A stretch of 64,000 nt of DNA from G963677185 sp963677185 (GCA_963677185.1 OY781889.1:2666001-2730000); one strand, 5' to 3'; counted from the stretch's first letter, positions 25,648 to 34,329 are shown. Program-made: numbers and translations. The notes: generated by a model from the letters alone, not told the origin.

Positions 25648-26856
25648 CTACGCTATGCTGACCTGCTTGCTCTTCAATCGGTTGATGGCTCTTTCCAGAC
25701 CTTCCACGGTCAGTTCGTCCATTGGAAACACCCTGGAAATTTCTTTTATTGTATAGGAACCGTCCATGTAACTCCAATATTTCATAGGCAGCGGGTTGAG
25801 CCATACTGAATACTCGAATTGCCTGCGCAGGCGTTTCATCCATTCAATTCCCGGAAGCTCATTATACAGATCCCACTCAATGATTCCGCCCTTTTTCATC
25901 AATTCATATGGAGCCATACTGGCATCACCGACAATGATTAACCGGTATTCCTTGCTGAAGGTGTTTAAAACATAGTTGGTGTCTGTGTATGCTTCCTTCG
26001 TACACCAGGGATCGTGAAACAGCCAGTCATATACGCAGTTATGAAAATAAAAAATCTTCAAATCCTTGAAATGGTTGGACTTGTTGACCGCCGAAAATAG
26101 CTGGTTGCACAGCCTGGAATAACTGATCATCGAACCCCCGGCATCCATTAATAGTATGACTTTCAAACCATTTTCACGAGGCCGGTCCCATACAATCTCC
26201 AGGCGCCCGGCATTGCGGCAGGTTTTGTCTATGGTTGCATCAATATCCAGCTCTTCTCTGGGGCCGTCCAACTTGGTGGTAAACTGCCGCAACTTGCGCA
26301 GAGCCACCTGGAACTGCCTGACTCCGAGCTGTTCATCGGTTCTAAATTCCTGAAAACGTCTCTGTCCTGCCACCTTAACTGCTGACAGGTTGCGAGATTC
26401 ACCGCCAATACGCACACCTCCGGGATGATAGCCCGAATGCCCGAAGGGCGAGGTGCCCCCGGTGCCAACCCAGCGGTTGCCGCCATGATGCTCTTCGGTT
26501 TGCTCTTTCAATCTTTCTTCCAGCATTTTTTTAATGGTTTCAAGATCCAGCATCTTATGATTGCGACGCATTTCATCAGTAATTTCCAGCTGGGGGATGT
26601 GCTTGTCCAGCCACTGCCAGATCTGTTCGGGCATGGCTTCGGGGGTCTCGATGTCCCCGAAATAGCTGGCAAAAGCCATGTCGAAGCGGTCGTAGTGAGC
26701 CTCGGTTTTAACCAGCACCGAACGGCACAGATAATAGAACGTGGTCAAGCTGGAGCCGGCCATACCCATTTCCAGGGCATCCATCAAGGTGTCCCACTCA
26801 TTCATTGATACCGGTACACCGTAATTCTTTAAATAATAATAAAAATTGGTAAACAT
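25648..26856 (-). CDS. VWA domain protein, CoxE-like
   Basis: 402 aa. The C-terminal half (about 225-390) is a von Willebrand A domain: the MIDAS motif appears as LLMDAGGSM (D-x-G-x-S), with IFYFHNCVYDW and LIIVGDASMAPYE following. The N-terminal half is helical with FTNFYYYLKNYGVPVS, typical of CoxE/YehP-like partners of MoxR ATPases. It follows the MoxR gene, so the two are expected to act as a chaperone pair that inserts metals or remodels a protein complex. The client is unknown. A heptamer array occupies the gap between the two. Confidence 0.9.
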   Translation of the reverse strand: MFTNFYYYLKNYGVPVSMNEWDTLMDALEMGMAGSSLTTFYYLCRSVLVKTEAHYDRFDMAFASYFGDIETPEAMPEQIWQWLDKHIPQLEITDEMRRNHKMLDLETIKKMLEERLKEQTEEHHGGNRWVGTGGTSPFGHSGYHPGGVRIGGESRNLSAVKVAGQRRFQEFRTDEQLGVRQFQVALRKLRQFTTKLDGPREELDIDATIDKTCRNAGRLEIVWDRPRENGLKVILLMDAGGSMISYSRLCNQLFSAVNKSNHFKDLKIFYFHNCVYDWLFHDPWCTKEAYTDTNYVLNTFSKEYRLIIVGDASMAPYELMKKGGIIEWDLYNELPGIEWMKRLRRQFEYSVWLNPLPMKYWSYMDGSYTIKEISRVFPMDELTVEGLERAINRLKSKQVSIA

Positions 26857-26954
26857 TCCGATTACTCCTGACTAACGTTTGAGTCATGCAATTACTGCTG
26901 GCTATACCCAAAACAGCATGCTCCATATCCCGGTTGCACTACACTTATAACGTC

Positions 26955-27171
26955 CCAAGTCTCACGTTTTACGTTTTACGTTTTACGTCTTACGTCTTTC
27001 GTTCTACGTTTCACGTCTCACATCTAACGTCTTTCGTTTCACGTCTCACGTCTTACGTCTCACGTCTTACATCTTACGTCTCACGTCTTACGTCTTACGT
27101 CTTTCGTTCTACGTTTCACGTTTCATGTCTTACATCTTACGTTTTACGTCTTACGTCTCACTCTTTACTCG
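26955..27171. repeat. Heptanucleotide array 3
   Basis: About 30 units of 7 nt, read on the minus strand as GTAAGAC, GTAAAAC, GTGAGAC and GTGAAAC. It begins directly after the MoxR stop codon (27172-27174) and runs to about 100 bp from the VWA start. The ORF at 26886-27191 on the plus strand is an artefact of this period. No spacers and no flanking duplication seen. Confidence 0.92.
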
Positions 27172-28059
27172 TTACCGGTAGTAGTTGTTGACGCTGCCTG
27201 GACCACGGCCGAAATTCTGATTCTTGGCCTGGGACTTGCCGTGCAACTGGTTGAGCAGGGTGTCCAGGTCTTCGTTTTTCTTCAGCAGTACACCCAGGAA
27301 CGGTATTTCAGACTTAATGCGCGCCGGGCTAATTCCCCCTACCACCAGGGCCTGCAGCCAGTCGATAAGCTCGCTGGTGCTGGGCTTTTTCTGAATATTG
27401 GGGATATTGCGCAACATATAAAAAGTATCCATAGCCTGAGCCATTAGCTTCTTGTCAACATGGGGATGATGCACCCGTACTATTTGCTCCATGGCATCCG
27501 GGTCGGGAAAGGCAATATAATGGAATATGCAGCGGCGCAGAAATGCATCCGGCAACTCCTTTTCGGCATTGCTGGTAATTATCACTATCGGCCGGTTTTT
27601 AGCGGCAATGGTCTCCTTGGTTTCAGGAATATAAAAGCTCATCTGATCGAGCTCCCACAGCAGGTCGTTGGGAAATTCCAGGTCGGCCTTGTCGATCTCA
27701 TCAATCAATAGAACCACCTGCTTGTCGGTATTAAATGACTCGCCTAGCTTGCCCAGCTTGATATACTGCTTAATGTTAGCCACGTCATGATCTCCGAACT
27801 GGCTGTCATATAGCCTCTGAACGGTATCATACACATATAGCCCTTCTTGAGCCTTGGTAGTGGACTTGATGTTCCAGATTAATAAATCCATTCCCAGAGC
27901 GCCGGCAATGCTGTCCGCCAGCACGGTTTTACCGGTGCCGGGCTCCCCTTTGATAAGAATGGGCTTCTGCAGGGCAATGCTTATATTGACGGAATTTCGC
28001 AATTCATCAGATACAATATAATTGTCAGAGCCGTTGTACGTCTTTGCATTGGGTTTCAT
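27172..28059 (-). CDS. MoxR-family AAA+ ATPase
   Basis: 295 aa. Walker A is GEPGTGKTVLAD at about 38-49, Walker B is VVLLIDEIDKAD at about 113-124, sensor 1 lies in IVIITSNAEKELPDAFLRRC with the arginine finger, and a C-terminal lid follows. MoxR proteins work with VWA proteins as chaperones that assemble or activate complexes. The conserved ends (MKPNAKTYNGSDNYIVSDEL) match a Clostridia-type subgroup. The VWA gene follows on the same strand. Confidence 0.93.
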   Translation of the reverse strand: MKPNAKTYNGSDNYIVSDELRNSVNISIALQKPILIKGEPGTGKTVLADSIAGALGMDLLIWNIKSTTKAQEGLYVYDTVQRLYDSQFGDHDVANIKQYIKLGKLGESFNTDKQVVLLIDEIDKADLEFPNDLLWELDQMSFYIPETKETIAAKNRPIVIITSNAEKELPDAFLRRCIFHYIAFPDPDAMEQIVRVHHPHVDKKLMAQAMDTFYMLRNIPNIQKKPSTSELIDWLQALVVGGISPARIKSEIPFLGVLLKKNEDLDTLLNQLHGKSQAKNQNFGRGPGSVNNYYR

Positions 28060-28328
28060 TAATATTCCTCCATCCGCTTATACGGTAAACTAATAATCGT
28101 ATGCGCAAAAAATGCAGTGAGCAACAGCCCACTACAATTGCGGTTCGACTATGTATTCCGATATTATCGCCATTCTTTTCACATATTACCAGAACCCCGG
28201 CAAATAGTCAATCTCCACCAGGCGCCACCTCTGCTTTCATGAGCTGGTTATAGCAAGCTCGTATGGATACGCGTGGACGTGCTGCGTTAATTAAAGATTT
28301 GCACTAAATTTGCACTTTTAAATAATTC
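28060..28328. other. Intergenic region, nothing identified
   Basis: The region between the MoxR start and the terminator of the tRNA-Leu gene. Promoter elements of the MoxR gene must lie here, but I see no clear consensus hexamers, RNA motif or small gene. Confidence 0.5.
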
Positions 28329-28355
28329 AAGGCGATTCTTTAACAGAATCGCCTT
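28329..28355 (-). terminator. Hairpin after tRNA-Leu
   Basis: 11-bp stem AAGGCGATTCT/AGAATCGCCTT with a 5-nt loop, 10 bp downstream of the tRNA CCA end on the minus strand. The following T-run is weak (GAATTATTT). Confidence 0.7.
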
Positions 28356-28365
28356 AGTAATCGTA

Positions 28366-28452
28366 TGGTGCGGCAGAAAGGACTTGAACCTTCACAAGCT
28401 AATGCTTACTAGAACCTGAATCTAGCGCGTCTGCCAATTCCGCCACTGCCGC
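28366..28452 (-). tRNA. tRNA-Leu (CAG)
   Basis: On the minus strand the acceptor arms GCGGCAG and CTGCCGC pair. The anticodon stem is CTAGA/TCTAG with loop TTCAGGT, anticodon CAG. A long variable arm (AAGCATTAGCTT) marks a class II tRNA, the T-arm is GGTTCAAGTCC, and CCA is encoded at 28368-28366. Confidence 0.96.
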
Positions 28453-28542
28453 CTATGTTGAAACCTGTTTTCAACAAGGAAAATCATATTCGCTTTACGT
28501 ATAAAAGTCAAGAACAATGTCTGTGATAAAGCCAGCCAGGTT

Positions 28543-29202
28543 TTATTGCCCGTACTTATCCATGAATTCCTTAAATGCCATGGAAACCAAGTCGCTGCTG
28601 GAATAACCGTGCATGCTGCGTACAAATGCGCTCCATCGCGAGAATACCTCCCGATTGACCTGAACGCTTACATAGCTTATAGAGGCGCCGGGCAGTTCAA
28701 CCTTTAGAACCTTTTGCTCATAAGGGTCGGTATTGCCTGCTGAATCTTCCACCGTTGCCTGCCGGTGCATGATGTCCGCAAAATCGCTCTCGATTCTCTT
28801 CACACTGGACAGTATTTCCTTAAGAGCCCCAGCCTGTGACATCATTGCCAACCGGTCTCCTGCAATGCCCGCCCCGTTGCTATATGCCAGCGGTGCATCC
28901 TTGTAGTTGTTCAAGGCTTCAATGGCAATATAGGCATTGCCTTCCTTGCGATAAAACTTATTAATGCGGTTGAAAAGGGTTGTCTTGGGAACGTTAAGAT
29001 CTCTAACCACTTGATTGAAAGAAATGCCCTGTGCCAGCTGTTCATTGATGAAGGACACCTGATCGTCCAGGGATAAACCGAGGAATTCGTCTTTTTTCAC
29101 CTGGCCATGCCCCCTCGTGTACTTATACTGATCTTCCTTGGCTTTTATTCTAGCTGGATTGGTTATACTTGTAAACAGTTTCCCGCTGTATGGCTCAATC
29201 AC
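28543..29202 (-). CDS. Putative DNA-binding protein, HTH plus RHH-like end
   Basis: 219 aa, not assigned to a named family. Residues about 45-80 look like a helix-turn-helix (ISFNQVVRDLNVPKTTLFNR). The C-terminal 55 residues (YVSVQVNREVFSRWSAFVRS and onward) resemble a ribbon-helix-helix strand plus two helices. A coiled segment lies between. The start overlaps the stop of the radical SAM gene by 4 bp, so the two are translated together. This suggests a small regulator or a plasmid/partition-like protein, but its partner function is unknown. Confidence 0.7.
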   Translation of the reverse strand: MIEPYSGKLFTSITNPARIKAKEDQYKYTRGHGQVKKDEFLGLSLDDQVSFINEQLAQGISFNQVVRDLNVPKTTLFNRINKFYRKEGNAYIAIEALNNYKDAPLAYSNGAGIAGDRLAMMSQAGALKEILSSVKRIESDFADIMHRQATVEDSAGNTDPYEQKVLKVELPGASISYVSVQVNREVFSRWSAFVRSMHGYSSSDLVSMAFKEFMDKYGQ

Positions 29203-30137
29203 GGCAGATAAAGCTTGCCCTGCCAGCTGGAACGCCTCTCAAGCTCATCCTTTATACCATTTAGAACCTCCCACTTGTTCAAGCTCCATTTTGGCTCAAT
29301 AAGCAAATCCCTTGGTCCATCGCCGGTGAGCCGGTGGATAATGATATGCGGAGGTATCCTTTCCAGAATATCAACCACTATGCTGATATATTCGTCTTGT
29401 TCCAGGAAAGTAATGCTGTTGCGGTTATGTTCCGCAGCCAGGCTGGAATCTCTCATCAGGTGAAAGAGATGAATCTTCAAGCCATTCACTCCAGCGCGAA
29501 CAGCCGCCATAGCCGTATCCAGCATTTCCTCTCTGCTTTCGCCCGGCAGTCCCAAAATAATATGAGCACAGCTTTCAACACCTATCTCGTTCAAGCCTTG
29601 AACCGCATTGCAAAAATCGGCATAAGAATAATGCAAATTCATACTGCGGGCGGTTCTTTCGTGAATGGTTTGCAAACCCAGTTCCACCCACAAAAAGGTC
29701 TGTTTATTGATATCCTCCAGGAGGCCAAGTACATCGGCTGGAAGACAATCGGGCCGGGTGGCAACTGCCATGCCCACCACGCCTTTCTGGTCCAGCATCA
29801 GTTCATAAACCTCCCTGAGCCGTGCTGCCGGCGCATAAGTATTGCTGAATGCCTGCAGGTAAACGATGTAATGGCTGCTTTTCCACTTGCGATGCATCAT
29901 TTCCTTGCCGCGATTGAATTGCTCTACCAGGCCAAATTGCCGGCCGGCCGAAAAGTCGCCCGAACCCCGGCTTCCGCAAAAAGCGCAACCACCATAGGCT
30001 TTGGTGCCGTCACGATTAGGGCACGTGAAGCCAGCGTCAATCGGTATTTTCATTACTTTTCCGCCGAATTTATCCCGCAGGTATTGATTTACGTTCCGGA
30101 AGGATCCGATCCTTCCATTTTCATTTTGAACCGTCAT
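29199..30137 (-). CDS. Radical SAM protein, YhcC/TIGR01212 type
   Basis: 312 aa. The cluster-binding Cys residues appear in FTCPNRDGTKAYGGCAFCG, the expanded C-x(n)-C-x2-C spacing found in the YhcC family (relative of Elp3 without its acetyltransferase). FLWVELGLQTIHERTARSMN and HIILGLPGESREEM are typical radical SAM barrel motifs. The reaction is not known. The next gene downstream, for a predicted DNA-binding protein, overlaps by 4 bp. Confidence 0.9.
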   Translation of the reverse strand: MTVQNENGRIGSFRNVNQYLRDKFGGKVMKIPIDAGFTCPNRDGTKAYGGCAFCGSRGSGDFSAGRQFGLVEQFNRGKEMMHRKWKSSHYIVYLQAFSNTYAPAARLREVYELMLDQKGVVGMAVATRPDCLPADVLGLLEDINKQTFLWVELGLQTIHERTARSMNLHYSYADFCNAVQGLNEIGVESCAHIILGLPGESREEMLDTAMAAVRAGVNGLKIHLFHLMRDSSLAAEHNRNSITFLEQDEYISIVVDILERIPPHIIIHRLTGDGPRDLLIEPKWSLNKWEVLNGIKDELERRSSWQGKLYLP

Positions 30138-30426
30138 TTTGTACTTTTGTTTTCCTTAATCGGCTGTTTTCGATGTTTTTTGCACATTAATATTAGCCAT
30201 CATATTCCCGATATGCAACAAAATTTATTACAAATTAAAAGAAGGATTTTTCACAAATACATCGAATCAATCATTTTATGGTTTTTGTCCGGCGCGATCG
30301 ACATTTATTCCCAGTGTTCGACCGTGCATTCAGAATGCCCCGAAAGGAGTGATACTTTTACAACATTCCAGGTCCATTAAACATATCGATAACATTCACA
30401 AAAAACAACATGTAGGAGGTTGTGCA
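30138..30426. other. Divergent intergenic region
   Basis: Separates the divergently transcribed radical SAM and OFA transporter genes. It is AT-rich and must hold promoters for both, but no close match to consensus hexamers stands out to me. A GAAAGGA at about 30341 precedes a GTG that would extend the transporter by 26 aa; spacing is too short to favour it. Confidence 0.5.
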
Positions 30427-31704
30427 TTGACACAGGAAAAGATTAAAAACCGTTGGATAATTGTCATTGGCGCTCTGCTTATCCAGCTATGCCTGGGCGC
30501 CGTATATGTATGGAGCGTTTACAATACGCCTTTGACCAATAAGTTCTACACTTTGGAGCATCCCGGTGTTGTTATCGACAAGACCGTCACCGACAGCGCT
30601 CCCTACAAAGCACTTAATGACGATGTGAAACAGACTTTTTCCATAACTATATTCATGTTCGCCTTGTCCACCATCTTTGCTGGCAAAGCCCAGGATAAAA
30701 TCGGTCCCCGCTGGGTCGCCACCGCCGGAGCAGTTATGCTGGGGCTCGGTGTTTTTCTGGCCAGTAAAGCCACCTCGGTCACACAGCTGTGGCTTTTCTA
30801 CGGTATTCTCGGGGGCTTTGGCATCGGCACCGCTTATGTATGCCCTCTGGCCACCTGTTTGAAATGGTTTCCGGATAAAAGAGGCCTCATCACTGGTTTG
30901 GCCGTAGGCGGCTTTGGAGCGGCCTCGGTAATCTTCACACCGGTCAGCGAAGCTCTGCTGAAATCCTTCTCCGTTGACCAGGCCTTCATGATTCTGTCCA
31001 TTATTTATATCGTGGTTGTGGCTCTCGGTTCACAGCTTCTGGAAGTTCCTCCTGCCGGCTACAAGCCTGCTGGTTGGAATCCCCCGGCTCCGGCAGCCGG
31101 TTCCAAGGGCGGGCAGGATTTCACTACCGGTCAGATGGTTAAAACTTTCCAGTTCTATGTTATCTGGCTCATGTATCTTTTTGGAGCTGCAGCCGGCCTG
31201 ATGCTGATCGGCAACGCCAAGAACCTGGGCACTGATTTTGCCGGGATGGATACCGCCACCGCAGCCCTGATTGTTATGGTCATCGGCATTTTCAATGCTG
31301 CAGGCCGGCTGGTCTGGGGTATCGTATCTGACAAACTCGGACGCGTCAACACTTTGATAATTCTCTATGCCGGTACAGCCCTTACTTTCGTTTATCTGGG
31401 CATGGGTTCAATTAATGCCACTATTTTTATGATCGCCGCCTGTGCGATCGCCTTCTGCTTCGGCGGATTCCTGGCGGTATTCCCTTCGCTGAATGCCGAA
31501 TACTATGGGACCGCAAATGTTGGCACCAATTATGGGATTATATTCTTCGCGTATGGCCTGGGCGCAGTGCTTGGTATGAAAATGCTGGCCATCCTGGCCA
31601 CCACCAAGACCCCTCAGCAGGCTTTCGTCGCCGTGGCGATCCTGGCCGCTGTGGGCATGGGAATGTGCTTCCTCATTCGCAAACCACCACAGCTTAACGC
31701 CTAA
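30427..31704 (+). CDS. MFS transporter, oxalate/formate antiporter (OFA) family
   Basis: 425 aa from the TTG at 30427, which follows TAGGAGGT at proper spacing. Twelve membrane helices. It begins with a basic head and WIIVIGALLIQLCLGAVYVWSV, the OFA-family start; GFGIGTAYVCPLATCLKWFPDKRG and NYGIIFFAYGLGAVLG follow. The loop between helices 1 and 2 is long, as in this family. Oxalate:formate exchange is the best-known reaction, but many OFA members carry other monocarboxylates, so the substrate is open. Confidence 0.9.
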   Translation: MTQEKIKNRWIIVIGALLIQLCLGAVYVWSVYNTPLTNKFYTLEHPGVVIDKTVTDSAPYKALNDDVKQTFSITIFMFALSTIFAGKAQDKIGPRWVATAGAVMLGLGVFLASKATSVTQLWLFYGILGGFGIGTAYVCPLATCLKWFPDKRGLITGLAVGGFGAASVIFTPVSEALLKSFSVDQAFMILSIIYIVVVALGSQLLEVPPAGYKPAGWNPPAPAAGSKGGQDFTTGQMVKTFQFYVIWLMYLFGAAAGLMLIGNAKNLGTDFAGMDTATAALIVMVIGIFNAAGRLVWGIVSDKLGRVNTLIILYAGTALTFVYLGMGSINATIFMIAACAIAFCFGGFLAVFPSLNAEYYGTANVGTNYGIIFFAYGLGAVLGMKMLAILATTKTPQQAFVAVAILAAVGMGMCFLIRKPPQLNA

Positions 31705-31710
31705 TTTTTA

Positions 31711-31740
31711 TGAAAGGACCGCTAAATAGCGGTCCTTTCA
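31711..31740. terminator. Terminator after OFA transporter gene
   Basis: 13-bp stem TGAAAGGACCGCT/AGCGGTCCTTTCA with loop AAAT, directly after the stop codon and followed by CTTTTCACGTTTT. The 3' arm merges into the heptamer array. Confidence 0.9.
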
Positions 31741-31838
31741 CTTTTCACGTTTTACTCTTCGCTCTTCGCTCTTCGCTCTTCACTTTTCACTTTTTACTTT
31801 TCACTTTTTACTTTTCACATTTCACGTTTTACGCTTCA
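31733..31838. repeat. Heptanucleotide array 4
   Basis: Fifteen 7-nt units in perfect register on the minus strand: GTGAAGC, GTAAAAC, GTGAAAT, then GTGAAAA and GTAAAAA alternating, three GCGAAGA and others. The first unit contains the TGA stop codon (31836-31838) of the alpha/beta hydrolase gene and the last runs into the OFA terminator. Confidence 0.92.
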
Positions 31839-32627
31839 CTTTATTTCTTTCTGCTGGCCGTGCACGAAAGCCTCAATGGCCCCGAAATAGCGGTCAATAT
31901 CCCTGAAAATGATGTCGTTGTGTGTTGCCCTGGGAATGACCAGCATCTGTTTGTCCGGCGTCTGAATACTGTCATATATCAGCTGGCCTTCTGCAAGAGG
32001 AACCAGGCTGTCCCATTCGCCGTGGATAACAAGAACCGGCAGGCTTATACTGTGAAGACATTCGATTGCGGCATTTTCAACCTCTTCCAGGGCTTCTCGA
32101 TCCGCCGGCAGATTAAACAACTTGATTAAGCGGCTTACACAGCAAAAGCCGCTTTCGATAATAAGCCCGGGCAGTTCTTCGCCTGCCCTGAAGACAATCT
32201 CCTGGGCTGACAGGCTGCCCATTGAGCGTCCCATCACAAACACTTTACCGGTGTATCCCCGTTCTTTTACCTCCACCAGCAATTGCCGGTAGATAACCAC
32301 CGCATCGTGAAGCTGGCTGCTTATGGTGGGAGCGCCGCTGCTCTTTCCGTAACCGCGATAATCAACTACCAGAAGGTTGATTTTCCTGCCCGTATACAAT
32401 TCGGCGATATCATCATAATCGGACGCAACTTCGCCATTGCCATGAAAATAAATAAGCACCGGCCATTCTTTAGAACCCTCATAAAAACGGCAGGCCACCT
32501 GGACCTGCTCGGTCTCGTCAACGGTTATTTTAATATCGCGGCTGCCAGCTGGCGCAGAAGCGGTATCCCGCCGCGGATAGTATATGTACTGCAGAATCTG
32601 GGGGGTGTCCAGTTTTTCATAATTCAT
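31836..32627 (-). CDS. Alpha/beta hydrolase
   Basis: 263 aa from the ATG at 32627, behind GGGAGG; a longer frame (to 32684) lacks a site. The oxyanion region is YFHGNGEVASDY. The nucleophile elbow is MGRSMGS (Ser, about residue 128), the acid is in HGEWDSLVP and the His in RATHNDII. This pattern (serine hydrolase with RSMG) fits the ABHD12/13/17-like esterase group. No signal peptide, so probably cytoplasmic. Substrate unknown. Confidence 0.9.
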   Translation of the reverse strand: MNYEKLDTPQILQYIYYPRRDTASAPAGSRDIKITVDETEQVQVACRFYEGSKEWPVLIYFHGNGEVASDYDDIAELYTGRKINLLVVDYRGYGKSSGAPTISSQLHDAVVIYRQLLVEVKERGYTGKVFVMGRSMGSLSAQEIVFRAGEELPGLIIESGFCCVSRLIKLFNLPADREALEEVENAAIECLHSISLPVLVIHGEWDSLVPLAEGQLIYDSIQTPDKQMLVIPRATHNDIIFRDIDRYFGAIEAFVHGQQKEIK

Positions 32628-32798
32628 AATTAAATCCTCCCTTTCAATTCCAGCCTGCCTGGAAATCACGGCAGCGTCAGACAATTTACATATTCAATAT
32701 ATCATAAAGTCGAAGATGCATTATCAACGCTTGCCTATCTTTCGCGCCAACGGCTGGGATATAATGGATTGGGCAGGCGCTTTACACGGAAAGGATGC

Positions 32799-33716
32799 AT
32801 GACTGGATTGGCCGATCTCATTAAAAGATATGCTTTTATAATTGGTTTACTGGCCTTTCTGGCTATCTTACTTTTGGTTCTGCTTACCCGGCACCAGCTG
32901 GTATATTATGGCATCCAGGGCGCTGGCGAATTGCTCATGCTGGGTTCGGTTGGCATGCTGGCCGGTTTGTTTGGCGGTTTGTTAGGACTGGGTGGCGGAG
33001 CCATTATGCTGCCGGTACTTGATTTCTGGATGGGATACAGCTCTCCGGCCGCCGTTGGCACTACTTTATTTGCCGTCATTTTCACCGTTCTGTCCGGAGC
33101 CCACGGGCACTTGATCAGGGATAACGCTGATCGCCGGACCAGCATGCGGATTTCTATTGGGGGAATCATTGGCATACTCTGCGGTTCATATATATTCACT
33201 CTATTAATTGACCGGGTGGCATTGCTCAATCTTTTAATGGGGATTTTTTTTCTGCTGCCCGGATTCCTGATGAGCAAAGATGGTTTAAGAAAACAGGATT
33301 CTTCGCATATTGACCCTGAATACGACGGCCTGGCTGCCAAATACGGGATTTCAGAAAACACCTGGCTGGTGGGGTTGGGCTTTTTGGTAGGTTTCATCAC
33401 CGGTACGCTGGGATTAGGAGGAGGCTTCCTGCTGGTTCCAGGTATGACCTATGGTCTGGGGATCAGCGTTCACCTGGCGGTAGGCTCAACCATGCTGGCT
33501 GCGGTTCCGATCACCATCGCCGGCAGTCTGGTAAAACTCCTGCAGGGCTTCGTAGTACTGCCGGCAGCCGTAGCCCTGGCGATGGGAACGGTGTTGGGGG
33601 CACAATGCGGAGCGGCATTGATTCATTACTTCAAGCCCTGGGTATTGAAACTGGTCTTTGGCGTCTATTTCTTCTATGTTGCCTTCAGGTATATAACCGG
33701 GTACTTTATCGGTTAA
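32799..33716 (+). CDS. TauE/SafE-family membrane permease
   Basis: 305 aa from the ATG at 32799 (AAAGGA upstream). About eight helices in two halves, each with the Gly-rich motif: GLFGGLLGLGGGAIMLPVL at about 60 and VGFITGTLGLGGGFLLVPGM at about 205, the duplicated TauE/SafE fold. The family exports sulfite, sulfoacetate or other small organic or sulfur anions. No adjacent sulfur gene clarifies the substrate. It is followed by a strong terminator. Confidence 0.92.
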   Translation: MTGLADLIKRYAFIIGLLAFLAILLLVLLTRHQLVYYGIQGAGELLMLGSVGMLAGLFGGLLGLGGGAIMLPVLDFWMGYSSPAAVGTTLFAVIFTVLSGAHGHLIRDNADRRTSMRISIGGIIGILCGSYIFTLLIDRVALLNLLMGIFFLLPGFLMSKDGLRKQDSSHIDPEYDGLAAKYGISENTWLVGLGFLVGFITGTLGLGGGFLLVPGMTYGLGISVHLAVGSTMLAAVPITIAGSLVKLLQGFVVLPAAVALAMGTVLGAQCGAALIHYFKPWVLKLVFGVYFFYVAFRYITGYFIG

Positions 33717-33730
33717 TAAACACCCCTCAA

Positions 33731-33766
33731 AAAAATAACAGGTTGTTATTACAACCTGTTATTTTT
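33731..33766. terminator. Bidirectional terminator (tauE-like / tRNA genes)
   Basis: 16-bp stem AAAAATAACAGGTTGT/ACAACCTGTTATTTTT with loop TATT between the TauE-like gene and the converging tRNA array. T-runs on both sides fit termination in both directions. Confidence 0.92.
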
Positions 33767-33778
33767 AATTACATAAAT

Positions 33779-33854
<76 letters not shown>

Positions 33855-33857
33855 TAA

Positions 33858-33932
33858 TGGTGACCCCTGGGGGACTCGAACCCCCGTTACCGCCGTGAAA
33901 GGGCGGTGTCTTGACCGCTTGACCAAGGGGCC
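33858..33932 (-). tRNA. tRNA-Glu (TTC)
   Basis: The acceptor GGCCCCT pairs with AGGGGTC, the anticodon stem CCGCC/GGCGG has loop CTTTCAC (anticodon TTC), the T-arm is GGGGGTTCGAGTCCCCC and CCA is encoded. It lies 3 bp upstream of tRNA-Val. Confidence 0.96.
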
Positions 33933-33960
33933 TGATCTGCAAACCAATACAGAATAAAAG

Positions 33961-34036
33961 TGGTGGGCCCACCAGGACTCGAACCTGGGACCGACCGGTT
34001 ATGAGCCGGTAGCTCTACCAACTGAGCTATAGGCCC
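33961..34036 (-). tRNA. tRNA with CAT anticodon (Met or Ile2)
   Basis: The acceptor GGGCCTA pairs with TGGGCCC, the anticodon stem is CCGG-type with loop CTCATAA, anticodon CAT, and CCA is encoded. It is not an initiator: the GGGCCTA end pairs fully at position 1. It may be elongator Met or the isoleucine tRNA whose C34 is changed to lysidine by TilS; the acceptor and GGCTCATAACC block look closer to Bacillus Ile2, so I leave it open. Confidence 0.85.
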
Positions 34037-34154
34037 GGGTAGTTTGTTTCTCTGCCTATAGTATAGAACAGCGAAACTTTCTGAACAAGCTGGACCACTG
34101 CCAGCCTTTTATTAGAACCTGCAGCAAGCAAAACTCGCCGCGTAATTCACGTTT

Positions 34155-34229
34155 TGGCTCCTCGAGTAGGATTCGAACCTACAACCCTCCGGTTAACAGC
34201 CGGATGCTCTACCGTTGAGCTATCGAGGA
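34155..34229 (-). tRNA. tRNA-Asn (GTT)
   Basis: The acceptor TCCTCGA pairs with TCGAGGA, the anticodon stem TCCGG/CCGGA has loop CTGTTAA (anticodon GTT), the T-arm is GTAGGTTCGAATCCTAC and the discriminator is G with encoded CCA. First in the tRNA group, with a gap of about 120 bp to the next. Confidence 0.96.
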
Positions 34230-34329
34230 CCGACCCAACGAAAGTAATTATATAAGCTGACTCGCCCCCTGTCAAGGGATATTTAGGCAGGGTGACATGC
34301 GCCGGGACAAAGCTCCAATGCGCTTCTTG

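Noticed and set aside
26886..27191. Plus-strand 101-aa ORF
   Set aside because: Lies in heptamer array 3 and overlaps the MoxR gene end; repeat artefact.
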